NCBI GenBank assembly: GCA_018136815.1
Contig: CM030939.1
Location: 1,533,930 to 1,597,929, forward strand
DNA length: 64,000 bases
Origin: Isochrysis galbana
Taxonomy: Eukaryota > Haptophyta > Isochrysidales > Isochrysidaceae
Direction of reading: 5' to 3'
Shown: piece by piece, positions 26,361 through 36,360 of the stretch
Layout of the letters: each line of letters starts with the position of its first letter
How positions within the stretch are numbered: the first letter of the stretch is position 1
The notes under the pieces: generated by a model
Told to the model about the DNA's origin: nothing
Database searches by the model: none
The model's input: only the letters and a program-made list of their open reading frames with translations
Program-made: the position numbers and the translations under genes

Positions 26361-28373
26361 TTACGTCGGCACTCGCGCGGTGGCCCTCGCAAGGTAGTCA
26401 GCCTCGTCCTCCTCGGACATCCCAAATGGCGAGACCATCGCCTCGCGCAACAATGAGGCGGAGAGCACTTGGGGCACGCGCGTGCCCTCGGCGGCCGAGG
26501 TGCCAGCTGGCGGTGGCGCGACGCGGTCGCCTTCCTGCGCGGGTTGCTCGGCGGCTGTGGACCCGGCGGCGGCTGCCGACTCGACAGCACCTCCCGCCGC
26601 GGCGCGCCTGCGCTCGACGCGCTGCCGCAGCTGTCTCGCCTGGCGCTCGGCGCCCGAGAGGAGCTTAGCGGCCTTGGCGTCCCACAGCCGCGCGGCGCCA
26701 AAGTCGCCGCGCTCGGCCTCGTGTTGCGCCTGCCGCTCGGCGAGAGCGGCGAGGCGCGAGGTACGCACGAGCATTGCGCGCGCCAGTTCGAGCGGCGGGG
26801 TAGTGCCAGCGGTCGAGTTGACGATGGCCTGCAGCTCCGCGCCTTCGGTGCGGAACTGAGGCGCCGCAGGAAGCGTGGCGTTGCACTCCCCATCGGTGGC
26901 ATTGAAGCCGCCGTCGCGCACAACGCGCGCGTACCAGCTTGCCGACGCCTTGGGCACGCGCGCAAGCGAGCCTGGCTCGACGCGCACGAGGCCGAAGCGC
27001 GCAGTGTGACCGAGCGTCCACTCCCAGCTGTCGAGCAACGACCAGACAAAGTAGCCGCGAACATTGACTCCCTCACGCATGGCGCGGTGAAGCGCCTGCA
27101 GGTACTGCTTGATGTAGCAGACGCGCCCCAAGTCGTGCGTCGGCTTGTCGTCGGCGGCGCCGCCGCCACTCTCGTCGCGCGTGGGGAAGCCATTCTCGGT
27201 GACGACGATGCCTCCGCGCGGCGCATAGCGCTCGTGCACCCAGCGCGCGAGTTTGTACATACCAAATGGCGCGACGTCCCAGCCGAGCACGTTCTTGCGC
27301 GCACCACGCGTGTTGTGCCAGCGGACGCCCTCGGCCGCGTGAAAGGAGCTCTCGGGCAGAGGCGGGAACGTGGCGTTAGGCTGTGAGACCATGAGCGACG
27401 AGTAGTGCTGCAGCGCGAAGAAGTCGGACGAGTTGCGCAGCAGCTCCGCCTGCGCCTCGGTGAAGCGTGGGAGCGTCTCGCCCAGCCTCACGCGCATTGA
27501 GCGCGGATAGTCGCCAAAGTAGAGTGGGTCGGCCAACCAACCGAGCGTGAACTCCATGGAGCGCTGCGCCGCGGCCGCGTCGGCTGCCGAGCCGGTGAGC
27601 GGCTCGCGCCAGTCAGCGTTGAGGCCGATCGAAAGTAGCCCGCGCCGCTCACGAGGCAGCCTCTCGTTGAGCCTGCGGTAGCGCGCTGCGGCAAGCGCGT
27701 GAGCGAGCAGCATGTGGTGGGCAGCGACGTACGGCTCGCGCGTCGGATCGACGCTCCGCCCCGGCGCATGCTCGCCCCTCGCCCACCCGTTGATCGCGTG
27801 GTGCCCGGGACCGTGAATCGTGATCCAGTGCCTCACGCGCTCTCCGAACCGCTCGAAGCAGACGGCGGCGTACGCGGCAAAGGCGGAGGCAGTGCGCGGC
27901 GAGAGCCAGCCGTCCCGCTCGAGCGCAAGCGGCAGCGGCAGGTCCCAGTGGTACAGCGTCACCACCGGCCGAATGCCGAGGCGCAGCATCTCGTCGATCA
28001 TCTCCGAATAGAATCGGACTCCCTCCTCATTAACTGCGCCGCTGCCCGCGGGAAGGATTCGAGACCATCCGATGGAGAATCTATAGTAGGGCAGCCCGAT
28101 GCGCGCGAGCAGGCGAAGGTCCTCCCGCCACCTCCCGTACGAATCTACCGCCACGTCACCACTCGATCCGTCTCTGATCTTGGAAGGGAAGTGAGAGAAG
28201 GCGTCCCAGATGGTGGCGCCCCTGCGGTGGGCCATGGGAGAGCCCTCGGTCTGGTAGGCTGAGGTGGAGGCGCCCCACGCGAAGGCCGGGGGGAACTTGT
28301 ACTCGTAGGAGGGAGGGGAGGGAAAGGCAGGGGGGAGAGAGGGAGGAGAAGGAGAGGGAGGGGAGGGGTCCAT
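26361..28373 (-). CDS. Glycoside hydrolase family 1-like protein lacking acid/base Glu
   Basis: 670 aa. Residues ~27-500 show the GH1 barrel: FAWGASTSAYQTEG, YYRFSIGWSRILP, PVVTLYHWDLPLPL, GEHAPGR, the nucleophile motif VVTENG (Glu393) and FVWSLLDSWEWTLGHTARFGL. The acid/base motif, normally T-(F/I/L)-N-E-P, reads T-I-H-G-P at residues 185-189 (Gly188, codon 27810-27812). The NYY substrate motif is QHYSS. Residues ~510-670 are an extension with an Ala/Arg/Glu-rich helical stretch and no recognised domain. No clear signal peptide precedes the Pro/Ser-rich N-terminus. Plant myrosinases also replace this Glu (by Gln) and depend on an activated aglycone or external base. Here Gly suggests altered chemistry, a transfer reaction or lost activity. 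The frame is intact over 2 kb. Confidence 0.87.
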   Translation of the reverse strand: MDPSPPSPSPPSLPPAFPSPPSYEYKFPPAFAWGASTSAYQTEGSPMAHRRGATIWDAFSHFPSKIRDGSSGDVAVDSYGRWREDLRLLARIGLPYYRFSIGWSRILPAGSGAVNEEGVRFYSEMIDEMLRLGIRPVVTLYHWDLPLPLALERDGWLSPRTASAFAAYAAVCFERFGERVRHWITIHGPGHHAINGWARGEHAPGRSVDPTREPYVAAHHMLLAHALAAARYRRLNERLPRERRGLLSIGLNADWREPLTGSAADAAAAQRSMEFTLGWLADPLYFGDYPRSMRVRLGETLPRFTEAQAELLRNSSDFFALQHYSSLMVSQPNATFPPLPESSFHAAEGVRWHNTRGARKNVLGWDVAPFGMYKLARWVHERYAPRGGIVVTENGFPTRDESGGGAADDKPTHDLGRVCYIKQYLQALHRAMREGVNVRGYFVWSLLDSWEWTLGHTARFGLVRVEPGSLARVPKASASWYARVVRDGGFNATDGECNATLPAAPQFRTEGAELQAIVNSTAGTTPPLELARAMLVRTSRLAALAERQAQHEAERGDFGAARLWDAKAAKLLSGAERQARQLRQRVERRRAAAGGAVESAAAAGSTAAEQPAQEGDRVAPPPAGTSAAEGTRVPQVLSASLLREAMVSPFGMSEEDEADYLARATARVPT

Positions 28374-28490
28374 GAGGGGGGAAAGGGCCAGGGGACGGGG
28401 GGGAGAAGAGAGGGGGAGAGAGAGACGGGGGGAGAGGAGGGGGAAGAGGAGAGGAGGAAAGGGCGGCTCTCTCCCTTGCGGCTCTTGCTT
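28374..28490 (-). promoter_or_regulatory. Pyrimidine-rich (coding strand) upstream tract of GH1 gene
   Basis: The plus strand is GGAGAGGGG-type purine sequence, so the GH1 coding strand is pyrimidine-rich directly before its start codon. This matches the pattern upstream of several other genes in the window. No TATA element was recognised. Confidence 0.4.
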
Positions 28491-29675
28491 TCTACTTTTT
28501 TATGAGGGCGAACATATCATTATGAAGTAAAACGTGGGTCCCTCTTTTCACGAGATTCATTATGGCCTCTGTAATAATAAAACGACGGAGCGTTAGTACC
28601 ACTACCCCTCGTTGCCAAAAATATGACATTGGTAAAGTCTGGCGTTTCGCTCTCTTCCCCGCCCCTCCGGGACTCTCAGCCCCTCCCCCCCCTGGCGAGG
28701 GCGAGATCGCCCTCCCGTCCCCTCCGCTCCTCTTCATCTCGACACGTTGTGCACAAACGGTTGAAGGTTGAAGGGGCGCAACGAAGACTACCGGTAGTCT
28801 TAAAGACAACGACTTCACCTTGTCATAACTAGGTCAAATTAGCACCCTGATCTGTATTTTTTGCGCCCAGGCAGCTAATATGGTCACTATCTAATAGGCC
28901 CCTAGCATAAATATTAAGAATTCGAACGCGAAATTCGATTTTTTTTGTATACAAATATTGAATAAGACTACAGAAATTGACGTTGAACGTCTCGTCGCGG
29001 GCAGATTCACACAGACAGACTCACAGGGCAGCTGAGACGCCGGGCCCGGTGGATTGGGGCCCTCACAAGCACTCCCGACAGACTCGCCGCGAAGGTCCAC
29101 CTGACCGCGACGAAATGACGCTCGCTATCGGCATCTGAAGTCGGGCTCCAGACGCCCTTTCGCGCGCTGCCAACGCGACCCGCAGTGGGGGGCATGGCGC
29201 GCGCGGCAGGGTGCTTCCGCGGCGCATGCGGCCACCTGAGACCCTGACACGAGGACTGGCGCCAAAGGCCAAAGAAGCGCCCTCCACACCAAATGATGCC
29301 CCCCCACCCCCCCACACCAGCTGGCGCGCTGGCGTGAGCATTTCATGCAGAGCGGCCGGCATTTGCCGGCCCCTTGACGAACGCCAACGCGACGGGCCCC
29401 ACCGGGACCGCCGCGGGAGTAGGCAGTGGACCCACGCGGATGCATCCGCGCCCATCCCAACCCCTAAGTATGCCTGGCAGAGGAGCCTTGGCCGGTGGCC
29501 CATCGGACAACCCTCTCCGAGGCAACATCGCAGTGGGCCGAAGTGGCCTTTTTCAGAGTCCGTTTGCGCACATGAGAAACCGGGTGTTTACGTGAGAATC
29601 AAATGGTTTTGTTGTCGTCCTTACTAACATTAAAATATTTTTGTTTTGACCTTTTTTGAGGTATTTTAGCACATT
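28491..29675. other. Intergenic sequence
   Basis: Short frames exist (for example minus 28492-28818, with a Gly/Ser-rich then basic sequence), but no family or splice structure supports a gene. Confidence 0.35.
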
Positions 29676-29753
29676 ATCAGAGTCATATAGCATAGATAGA
29701 TATGACCATTGGTCATCAGAGTCATATAGCATAGATAGATATGACCATTGGTC
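29676..29753 (+). repeat. 39-bp exact tandem duplication
   Basis: Two identical units (29676-29714 and 29715-29753) begin ATCAGAGTCATATAGCATAG and end GACCATTGGTC. It lies in AT-rich sequence with no gene. Confidence 0.95.
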
Positions 29754-30789
29754 GCTCATATGACATCGTATACGCACAGACACCATAAATTTATGACGCT
29801 CGACGCCATTTATGCGACGTTTTGATCGATTGGAGGTGGCAAATCACCGTCCGTAGAACGTTGAAACGTGGTCGCTAAACGCTGAAACGTGATCACGCAC
29901 ACGCACACGCTCGCAACTAGTCGTCATCACAGGGCATGCAATCTGGCATATACATAGCGGGATTATAATTGGCGCTGCGACTACGCTTGTTGCCGCCGCG
30001 GCCGGGTCGCTTGGGGTCTCCCCGAGGATACCAATTTGGGAATCGCTCATGCGTGGCAGCGCACTCTTTGCGAATGCCCTTACGATTTTGGCTGACGCAA
30101 ACCGGCACGAGGCCGTTACCCGGCGTACTGCGTACTGCAGATGCTGCAAGCGGTCGAGGTATGCATGCCCCCATAGGGAAAGCCTCCGGGCTGGGCCCCT
30201 ACACAGTCGCGGCACTGGCCTCGTGCGCAAGCACGAGACACAGACCCGACCAGTCAACACAAACCTCAACAAGAGGGGCCTGCAGAAAGCTTGTTCCCAA
30301 AATAGTGCCCTGGGTCCCTATTCCCTATCCCTATCCCCCCCCACCCCCCCCCCGCTGTGAGTTGTGAGTTCGGTGGCTCGGGGATATGTGGCAAGGGATA
30401 AGGGAGTGGGCTAATTGATTGCAGCACGTCTTGCTTGTTGTGTGTAAGTATTGAACACTTTACATTTATCAATGAGAGATAGCAACGGTCGGCCGGCGAG
30501 CTATACCTATACCGCCGTCCGTATGTGCTGCTCGCGCCGCGCGCCTATAGTAGCGCTCGGGCGCTGCGCGCCCGAAAAGCTTGGTCATAGATGGTAGATG
30601 GTTGGCCACATCAGCAAAGCTTGCCATCTAGATTGAGATGGTTTGCATCAGCAAAGCTTGCAACAATAGATGGCATCTTTCTGTCGGGGGTTAGCCATTA
30701 CTTGTTCCTAGACAATTAACAATCGCATTGACAAATGCAACTTTGGCAATGACAATGTAGATGTTTATGGTCTCCGGCTGGGGTTTATT
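29754..30789. other. Intergenic sequence
   Basis: The minus-strand frame 29917-30174 has basic, Arg/Asn-rich sequence ending in MPDCMPCDDD, but no recognised domain. A direct duplication of CATCAGCAAAGCTTGC occurs at about 30610 and 30648. Nothing else was seen. Confidence 0.35.
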
Positions 30790-31705
30790 ATCTCCGGCTG
30801 AGGCTCGTTCTGACGACCTCTTGCAGGCGGCGAGAGGGCTAGACATAAGAAATATAACCTGAAAATAATATTAACAGGATTTAGAAACTCAACACTACAA
30901 ACCGGAGAATATCACTGATGGACAAATGAGAGTGACCCGCGAGAATAGGAATGATACGAGCCATGCCACCGGATAGACGAAGCCACAGTCTCCCGCCCCC
31001 TTCTCTCCAACTCCTGACCGAAGCAGCGCGCGCGGTCGCCCCGGGCAACCAGTATATCTCCGTTAAAGAGAGAACTAGGGAAGCCCAGATGGGCCGTCAG
31101 CCTTATATTAGGTCCTGATATCATGATATTAGGTCCTCTAGACCTGATACCTGATACTAAGGGCCGCAGGCTACGTGACTATGCATTACAAGGGTAAACG
31201 CTAACATTAAAATTGACTTAAATTCGACGCAGGAAGCAGGAATAAATGGGTTGAACTAGGTTTAGAGGTTGAGGGCTGCTTTAAAATCTAGGGTTGCAAG
31301 ACCGTGGGAGTTTGAGTCTAAGTCTAAATAACTGTGTTGCCTTGATGGGCGAGCTTGCAGCCTGGGATAGTTGGATGGAGATGGTCGTCGATGAGCCTTG
31401 CTTGATGCTTGATTGAGGACGAGCTGGTTTCTGGTTTGTACGTCTTCGTTCGTGTCTGGTGTAGTGTAATACTACTAGTGTAACACATTATAGTCTTAGT
31501 GCCTACCTGATATTAGGCTGATGTTAGGTCCTGATATCAATCTAAGGTCTCCGATACCTGGCGGCCTTTGACCTGACGGCCCATCCGGGTAGGGAAGGGG
31601 AAAGGGGTTGACGGTGGTTAAGGTTGGGTAGTAGGGAGGGTCAATAGCATGCTGCCACAAGCCGCACACGTAGCGGGGATTTTTAAGAAGTTTTTTTTTC
31701 ATTTA
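30790..31705 (+). mobile_element. LINE 3' end (ORF2 last codons and 3' UTR), interrupted
   Basis: The sequence encodes DDLLQAARGLDIRNIT then TGA (30815-30859), the exact end of ORF2. A 3' UTR follows with CACAGTCTCCCGCCCCC and AAGCAGCGCGCGCGG, ending in CGTAGCGGGGATTTTTAAGAAGTTTTTTTTT near 31700. A non-autonomous hAT element (31084-31589) interrupts the 3' UTR. Confidence 0.85.
31084..31589. mobile_element. Non-autonomous hAT element (506 bp) with TIRs and 8-bp TSD
   Basis: The terminal inverted repeats are CCCAGATGGGCCGTCAG (left) and CCCGGATGGGCCGTCAG (right, reverse complement), 16 of 17 identical. The 8-bp TSD TAGGGAAG lies at 31076-31083 and 31590-31597. The subterminal sequence (TTAGGTCCTGATATCATGATATTAGG, CTAGACCTGATACC) is similar to the ends of the autonomous hAT at 50966-53541. 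That transposase is a plausible mobiliser. No coding capacity was seen. Confidence 0.88.
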
Positions 31706-32041
31706 CGATGGGACGCGACCTATAGCCTTTAGCAGGAGCATGGCTGCGCACGCGCGGCACAGAAACGGCGCAAGCACAGGCACGCCCACCAATCATCGCC
31801 GAGGACACAGATCGCCGCAACCGTCATGGGCGGCGGTGTTTGCCAACTGCGGCACACACACTAGTCGCACCTCGATGGCGAATACAGGGGGTCGGGGCAA
31901 CTCAACACGAGCGCACGGCACCTTCCGACGGGATCTAGGAGCGGAAGAGATGGCATTGGAAGTGGAGCAGAGGATGGAGGGAGGGCGACCTCGGCCCACG
32001 TGCAAGAGTACGGCGGTGCAGCACATGCAACATGCACGCAG
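31706..32041. other. 3' flank of the six-module secreted protein gene
   Basis: Mixed sequence. Frames on both strands are short and not supported. It probably contains the 3' UTR of the minus-strand gene. Confidence 0.35.
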
Positions 32042-34618
32042 CTAGGGAGCGCCTGGGGGCGGCCGCGGCGGCGCCGTGGGGGGCGACGGAAGGGCAGGCG
32101 GAATGGGCGGGAAGTTGTCCGGCACCTCGCACATGACCACCTCATAGATGGCTTGCCGCTTCAGGCCATTGGTGATGCCTTGTGCAATCTCCAACGGCCC
32201 ACCATTGCAGTTCCCGGCGTCTCGATTGACGCCGCAGGTATTAGTGAACGCCTTGCAAACGTTGCCCTGAGAGAAGGCAGCGGCGCCCGAGGCCGATATG
32301 GGGCAAGCGTCGGGCACTGAGGTCGTGTAGTCCAGGCAGTTGGCGAGAGTGCCGTCAATCAGCTTGAGGCAGATGCCGCACGCGCCACCGTTATCGCAGT
32401 CGCCGACGTTGCACCAGACGGGCGGCGACGCGGGGGGCGGCGGGGCCGCGGGCGGGCTGGGCGGGCTGGGCGGCGGCAAAGGGGGGAAGACGATCTCGCA
32501 GTCCAGCTTCTCGTAGACGTCGTACACTATCAGACAGTTGTTGAGCTGCGGGTTGATGCCACACTCGCCGTCGGCGACGCCCTTGCAGCGGACGCCAGGG
32601 CCGAGGCCAGCCCACTCACCGTCGCCATTGACGCAGTTAGGCGTGTCGGCCAACTCGAGGATGCCGGGGCAGCTGTCGCTGACGGCGAGGCAGACGCCGC
32701 ACGCACCGCCGTTGGCGCACTGTGAGAAGTCGCACGTCGGCATCCGAGGCGGATTGGGCGGCGCGGGCGGCGACGGCGGCGACGGCGGTGTTGCGGGCGG
32801 CGCAGGCGAGGCGGGGGGCGGCGACGGCGGCGACGTCTTGACCTCGCAGCCGCGAACGCGCTGGTAGACGGTGAGCGGGATGCCGAAGGTGCTGAGCACG
32901 TTGAACAAGGTGGAGGCGCAGTTGTTCAGCTGTGGGTTGACGCCACAAGAGCGCGGACGGCCGGACGGCGTAGTGACGGGGTCCGCACGACAGAAGTCGC
33001 CTTCGCGCAGCGCGAGAATGCCGAGGAGGAAGTTACACGAGGGGAGCGCAAGGAAGGCGTTGATTCCGGGACAAGTGTCGGCCTCTTTGAGGCAGACGTC
33101 GCACGCGGCGCCGTTGTCGCAGTCCACATTGTTGTCACAGATAGGTGGCGCGCCGGGCGGCGGTGGGGGCGGCGCCGTGGGCGGTGGCGGCGGGGCGGGT
33201 GGCGATCCGGGGGTCGGAGGCGCCGATGGCGAGGGTGGCGGCAAGGGCGGCTGCGGCGAAAACGGAGGGCTGGGCGGCGGCGAGGGTCTCGTGACGTGGC
33301 AGTCGGACAGTTCGTACACATCGCGCGTTGAGCCGAAGATGAAGTCGCAATTGTCGAGGCTCGCCGAGGTGCCGCACTTGTCGGCGACGAGGGGCGTCGT
33401 GCACCAGTCACCCGGCTTGAGGCCGGCCAGGTTGTCGGAAGTACAGCTGGGTGGGAACTCGAGGAGCTGGGGGCAGACGGTGGTAGGGACGAGGCAGTAG
33501 CCGCACTCGGCGCCATTGAGGCACTGTGACAGGTCGCATGCGGGCGGGCCCGGCGCGGGCGAGGGCGGCGGTGGCGCAGGTGATGGAGGCGGCCTGGGGC
33601 TCAAGTAGGGCGGCGACGGCGGCGGCGAGGGGGGCGCGGGCGAAAAGGGAGGGGCGGGGGGCGAGGGGGGAGGCGGGTAGATAACGTTGCAGTCGACGCG
33701 CTCATAGACATCGGAGCCACCGTCCGGCGAGACAAGCGGCACGCTCGGGCAGTTGTTCAGGTGGAAGTCGGTGCCGCACGGGTCGGCGCGGGGCAGGGGC
33801 GACGATTCGCACAGGCCGCCGACGGGCATCTGCTCTATTATGCCGCCCAGCCGCGCGCACGGCCAGAGCAGCTCGCCGAAGAGGGAGGCGATTTTGTCGT
33901 CGCCCCGGAGGACGGCGAGCAGCTGCGCGTACATCTGTGGACAGCGAGCGTCGTTGCGCGGAATGGCCTTGAGGCAGACGCCGCACGCGCCTCCGTTGTC
34001 GCAATCGCGCGCCACATCGCAAACGGGTGGCGCCGACGGCGGCGACGGCAGCGAGGGGGGCGACTGAGGCGACGGCATCGCGGGCGGCGCGCCAGGCGGC
34101 GCCGGCGGCGGTGGCGAGGGCGCGGGAGGGGAGGGCGACGGGGAGGGTGGCGGCAGGCTAGGCGGTGGCAAGGGGGGTGGCGCGGGCGGCGAGTTGGGAA
34201 GCGGCGTGGCGGGAGGAGAAGGAGGCGGCGGGCCAGGCGGAGGGCGAGGAGACGGAGCGGCGGGCGGCGGAGTGGTGGGCGGCAGCATCGGGGGCGAGGC
34301 TGGCGGCGGTGAGTAGAACTGGCATTCGACGCGTGTGTATGTTCGCTTGTTGAGCAGGTTGAAGAAACCCGACCTGCAGTTCTTTGGGAGCCATGCCGTG
34401 CCGCATGCCTGCGAGAAGAGGGTTGCCTCGCAGCCTTGGCCTACGGAGAGAGAAGAGATGGTGTCCGAGCGACAGGGGCCGCTGTCTGAGCACTGACTGC
34501 TGTCTGCGACGAGGCAGACTCCGCACGAGAAGCCGTTGTCGCATTGGCTGCAGTCGATGATCGCGAGAGAGGGGGCGAAGAGGAGAAGGAGGAGGGGGAG
34601 GGAAGGGGAGGGAGCCAT
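32042..34618 (-). CDS. Secreted protein of six Cys-rich modules and Pro-rich linkers
   Basis: 858 aa. A signal peptide (MAPSPSLPLLLLLFAPSLA) precedes six homologous modules of ~80-110 residues. Each has C-(D/S)-x-x-x-C-x-N-G-x-x-C-x-x-C-L near its start, a mid-module Cys, then C-G-(T/V/I)-x-x-x-L-x-N-C and a closing (V/I)-Y-(E/Q)-x-x-x-C. Linkers are P/S/A repeats (SPPPPSPPAPP type), as in hydroxyproline-rich algal cell-wall proteins such as pherophorins. The modules do not match a domain I can name. A role in the cell covering, or as extracellular adhesin or matrix, is inferred. The upstream region is a polypyrimidine tract on the coding strand. The protein ends with a short Pro-rich tail, with no anchor seen. 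Confidence 0.75.
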   Translation of the reverse strand: MAPSPSLPLLLLLFAPSLAIIDCSQCDNGFSCGVCLVADSSQCSDSGPCRSDTISSLSVGQGCEATLFSQACGTAWLPKNCRSGFFNLLNKRTYTRVECQFYSPPPASPPMLPPTTPPPAAPSPRPPPGPPPPSPPATPLPNSPPAPPPLPPPSLPPPSPSPSPPAPSPPPPAPPGAPPAMPSPQSPPSLPSPPSAPPVCDVARDCDNGGACGVCLKAIPRNDARCPQMYAQLLAVLRGDDKIASLFGELLWPCARLGGIIEQMPVGGLCESSPLPRADPCGTDFHLNNCPSVPLVSPDGGSDVYERVDCNVIYPPPPSPPAPPFSPAPPSPPPSPPYLSPRPPPSPAPPPPSPAPGPPACDLSQCLNGAECGYCLVPTTVCPQLLEFPPSCTSDNLAGLKPGDWCTTPLVADKCGTSASLDNCDFIFGSTRDVYELSDCHVTRPSPPPSPPFSPQPPLPPPSPSAPPTPGSPPAPPPPPTAPPPPPPGAPPICDNNVDCDNGAACDVCLKEADTCPGINAFLALPSCNFLLGILALREGDFCRADPVTTPSGRPRSCGVNPQLNNCASTLFNVLSTFGIPLTVYQRVRGCEVKTSPPSPPPASPAPPATPPSPPSPPAPPNPPRMPTCDFSQCANGGACGVCLAVSDSCPGILELADTPNCVNGDGEWAGLGPGVRCKGVADGECGINPQLNNCLIVYDVYEKLDCEIVFPPLPPPSPPSPPAAPPPPASPPVWCNVGDCDNGGACGICLKLIDGTLANCLDYTTSVPDACPISASGAAAFSQGNVCKAFTNTCGVNRDAGNCNGGPLEIAQGITNGLKRQAIYEVVMCEVPDNFPPIPPALPSPPTAPPRPPPGAP

Positions 34619-34624
34619 GGGCCC

Positions 34625-35259
34625 TTGGGGGGGGGGGGGGGGGGCGGGAGGGGGGAGGGGAAGGGAAGGCCAAGAGGGGCAAGGGATGGGGAGCGTTGTT
34701 TTCTAACAGTATGAGGGTTGGGAATTCGCGGGACGTGGGCCGGTGGGAGAGTCTCAGAAGAGGAGAAGAGAGAGAGAGGAGAGAGAAGTGGGGGAGTGGG
34801 TTGGGGATGGGGGGAAAGGGGGGAGAGAGGAGAGAAGTGGGGAGGGAGGCAAAGAATTGTGCGGGGGAAGAGAGGGAGGAGAGAGAGGGGGGGGGGGGAA
34901 GGGGAGAGAGAGAGGGAGCACAGAGAGGTTTGGGGGCGGGGGTTGGAGAGAAGAGAGAGAGGAACATCCCCCGAGAGATTAGAATCGAGGACCCGCGGCA
35001 CCGTGAATCTGTGGACCACCACGCGGGGAGAGGGGGTGTGTGTGTTTCAGAAGAGGAGAGAAGACCGGAGAGCGGGCGAGAGAGTGGGAGAGAGAGATGA
35101 GAAAGAGAGAGAGAAGAGAGGGTTTGGGGGGGGAGGAGGAGCGACGGAGGGCGCGTGCCAACTGGAGGAGAGGAGGGGGAGAGAGAGGAGGGCGGGGCGG
35201 GGGGGCGCACAGAGAGAGAGAGAGAGAAGAGAGAGGAGAGAGAGAGAGAGAGAGGGAGG

Positions 35260-35304
<45 letters not shown>

Positions 35305-35790
35305 GAGAGAGAGAGAGAGAAGAGAGGGCCGGGGCGAGGAAAGGGGCAGTGAAACGGCCGGAGAGAGAGAGAGAGAGTGCCTCGGTCGGGGAGAGAGAGA
35401 GACCCTCTCCCGCACCCCTTCGCTATGAAATAGTGAGCGCGTGATAGAGGGATGAGAGAGCGAGGCTCGGTCGAGGAGAGAGGGGACTCTCTCTCTCCCC
35501 CCCTGTGGGGGGGGGAAAAGGCGCGCGCGCGTTGGGAAGAGAGAGCAATGGCAGAAGGCGAGGAGGCCTCCCCCCCACCCCCCCTCTCACGCCCAATCCT
35601 TTCCCCAACCAGCTCTTACGGTGAGTTTGGGGAGGGGTGGCGCCCGGTCCCTCTGAGGAAGCGGCCCGAGCCACGAGAGAGAGAGGGAGAGAGGCGGCGG
35701 CGTGGGAGCTCTGCTTCTTCGCTGAAGAGAGAGAGCGAGAGAGAGGGAGAGAGAGAATGAGAGAGGGAGAGAGAATAATGAGGGAGAAAG

Positions 35791-35830
<40 letters not shown>

Positions 35831-35890
35831 GCGGCGGTCGCGGCGGGCGTTTTTTTGGAGGAGGAGGAGGGTCAACAACGACTTCGGAGA
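34625..35890 (+). repeat. Long GA-rich tract
   Basis: About 1.2 kb of purine-rich sequence (GAGAGA, GGGGG runs) on the plus strand, broken near 35410-35640 by mixed sequence. It lies upstream of the minus-strand gene at 32042-34618, so that gene's upstream coding strand is CT-rich. Many long Arg/Glu or Ser/Leu frames here are compositional. Confidence 0.9.
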
Positions 35891-35979
35891 GTAGACTCAT
35901 CGAATTCCTGCTCTTTCTAACCCACTCACACACTCCCTTGGGGCTCATCTGCGGCGGCGGGTGTGAAAGGGAGCTGTTA

Positions 35980-36118
35980 TATTCTCTCTCTCTCTCTCTC
36001 TCGCCCACCCCACACACAATCACAACACATCTCGCTCTCCTCTCCGGCGGCGGCGGCGGCGGCGGCGGGCGGTGCCGGGGGGGGGAGGCACCCCCCCCCC
36101 ACTTCTCTCTCCCTCCCT

Positions 36119-36187
<69 letters not shown>

Positions 36188-36241
36188 CCTCTCTCTCCCT
36201 CTCTCTCTCTCTTTCTCTCTCTCTCCCTCCCTCTCCCTCCC

Positions 36242-36315
<74 letters not shown>
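35980..36315 (+). repeat. CT-rich tract facing the GA tract
   Basis: Nearly pure (CT)n with CCC interruptions and a (GGC)n patch at 36043-36070. With 34740-35880 it forms a very large GA/CT inverted arrangement that could pair intramolecularly. Confidence 0.9.
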
Positions 36316-36318
<3 letters not shown>

Positions 36319-36360
36319 GGAGTTTTGTAGTAGAAGGGGCTCATAGTCCCAATGTGCCTT
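36314..36360 (+). repeat. 47-bp repeat, second copy
   Basis: Partner of 6427-6473 (two mismatches). It abuts the end of the CT tract directly. Confidence 0.8.

Noticed and set aside
26469-27386. 305-codon plus-strand frame opposite the GH1 gene
   Set aside because: Shadow of a GC-rich coding strand. The minus frame carries clear GH1 motifs.
29844-30272. 142-codon minus frame as a gene
   Set aside because: Overlaps another minus frame of similar length, and neither has a recognisable motif or splice support.
34158-36344. Several long Ser/Leu/Pro and Arg/Glu frames on both strands
   Set aside because: They are translations of GA/CT simple repeats, open in many frames at once, with no domain.
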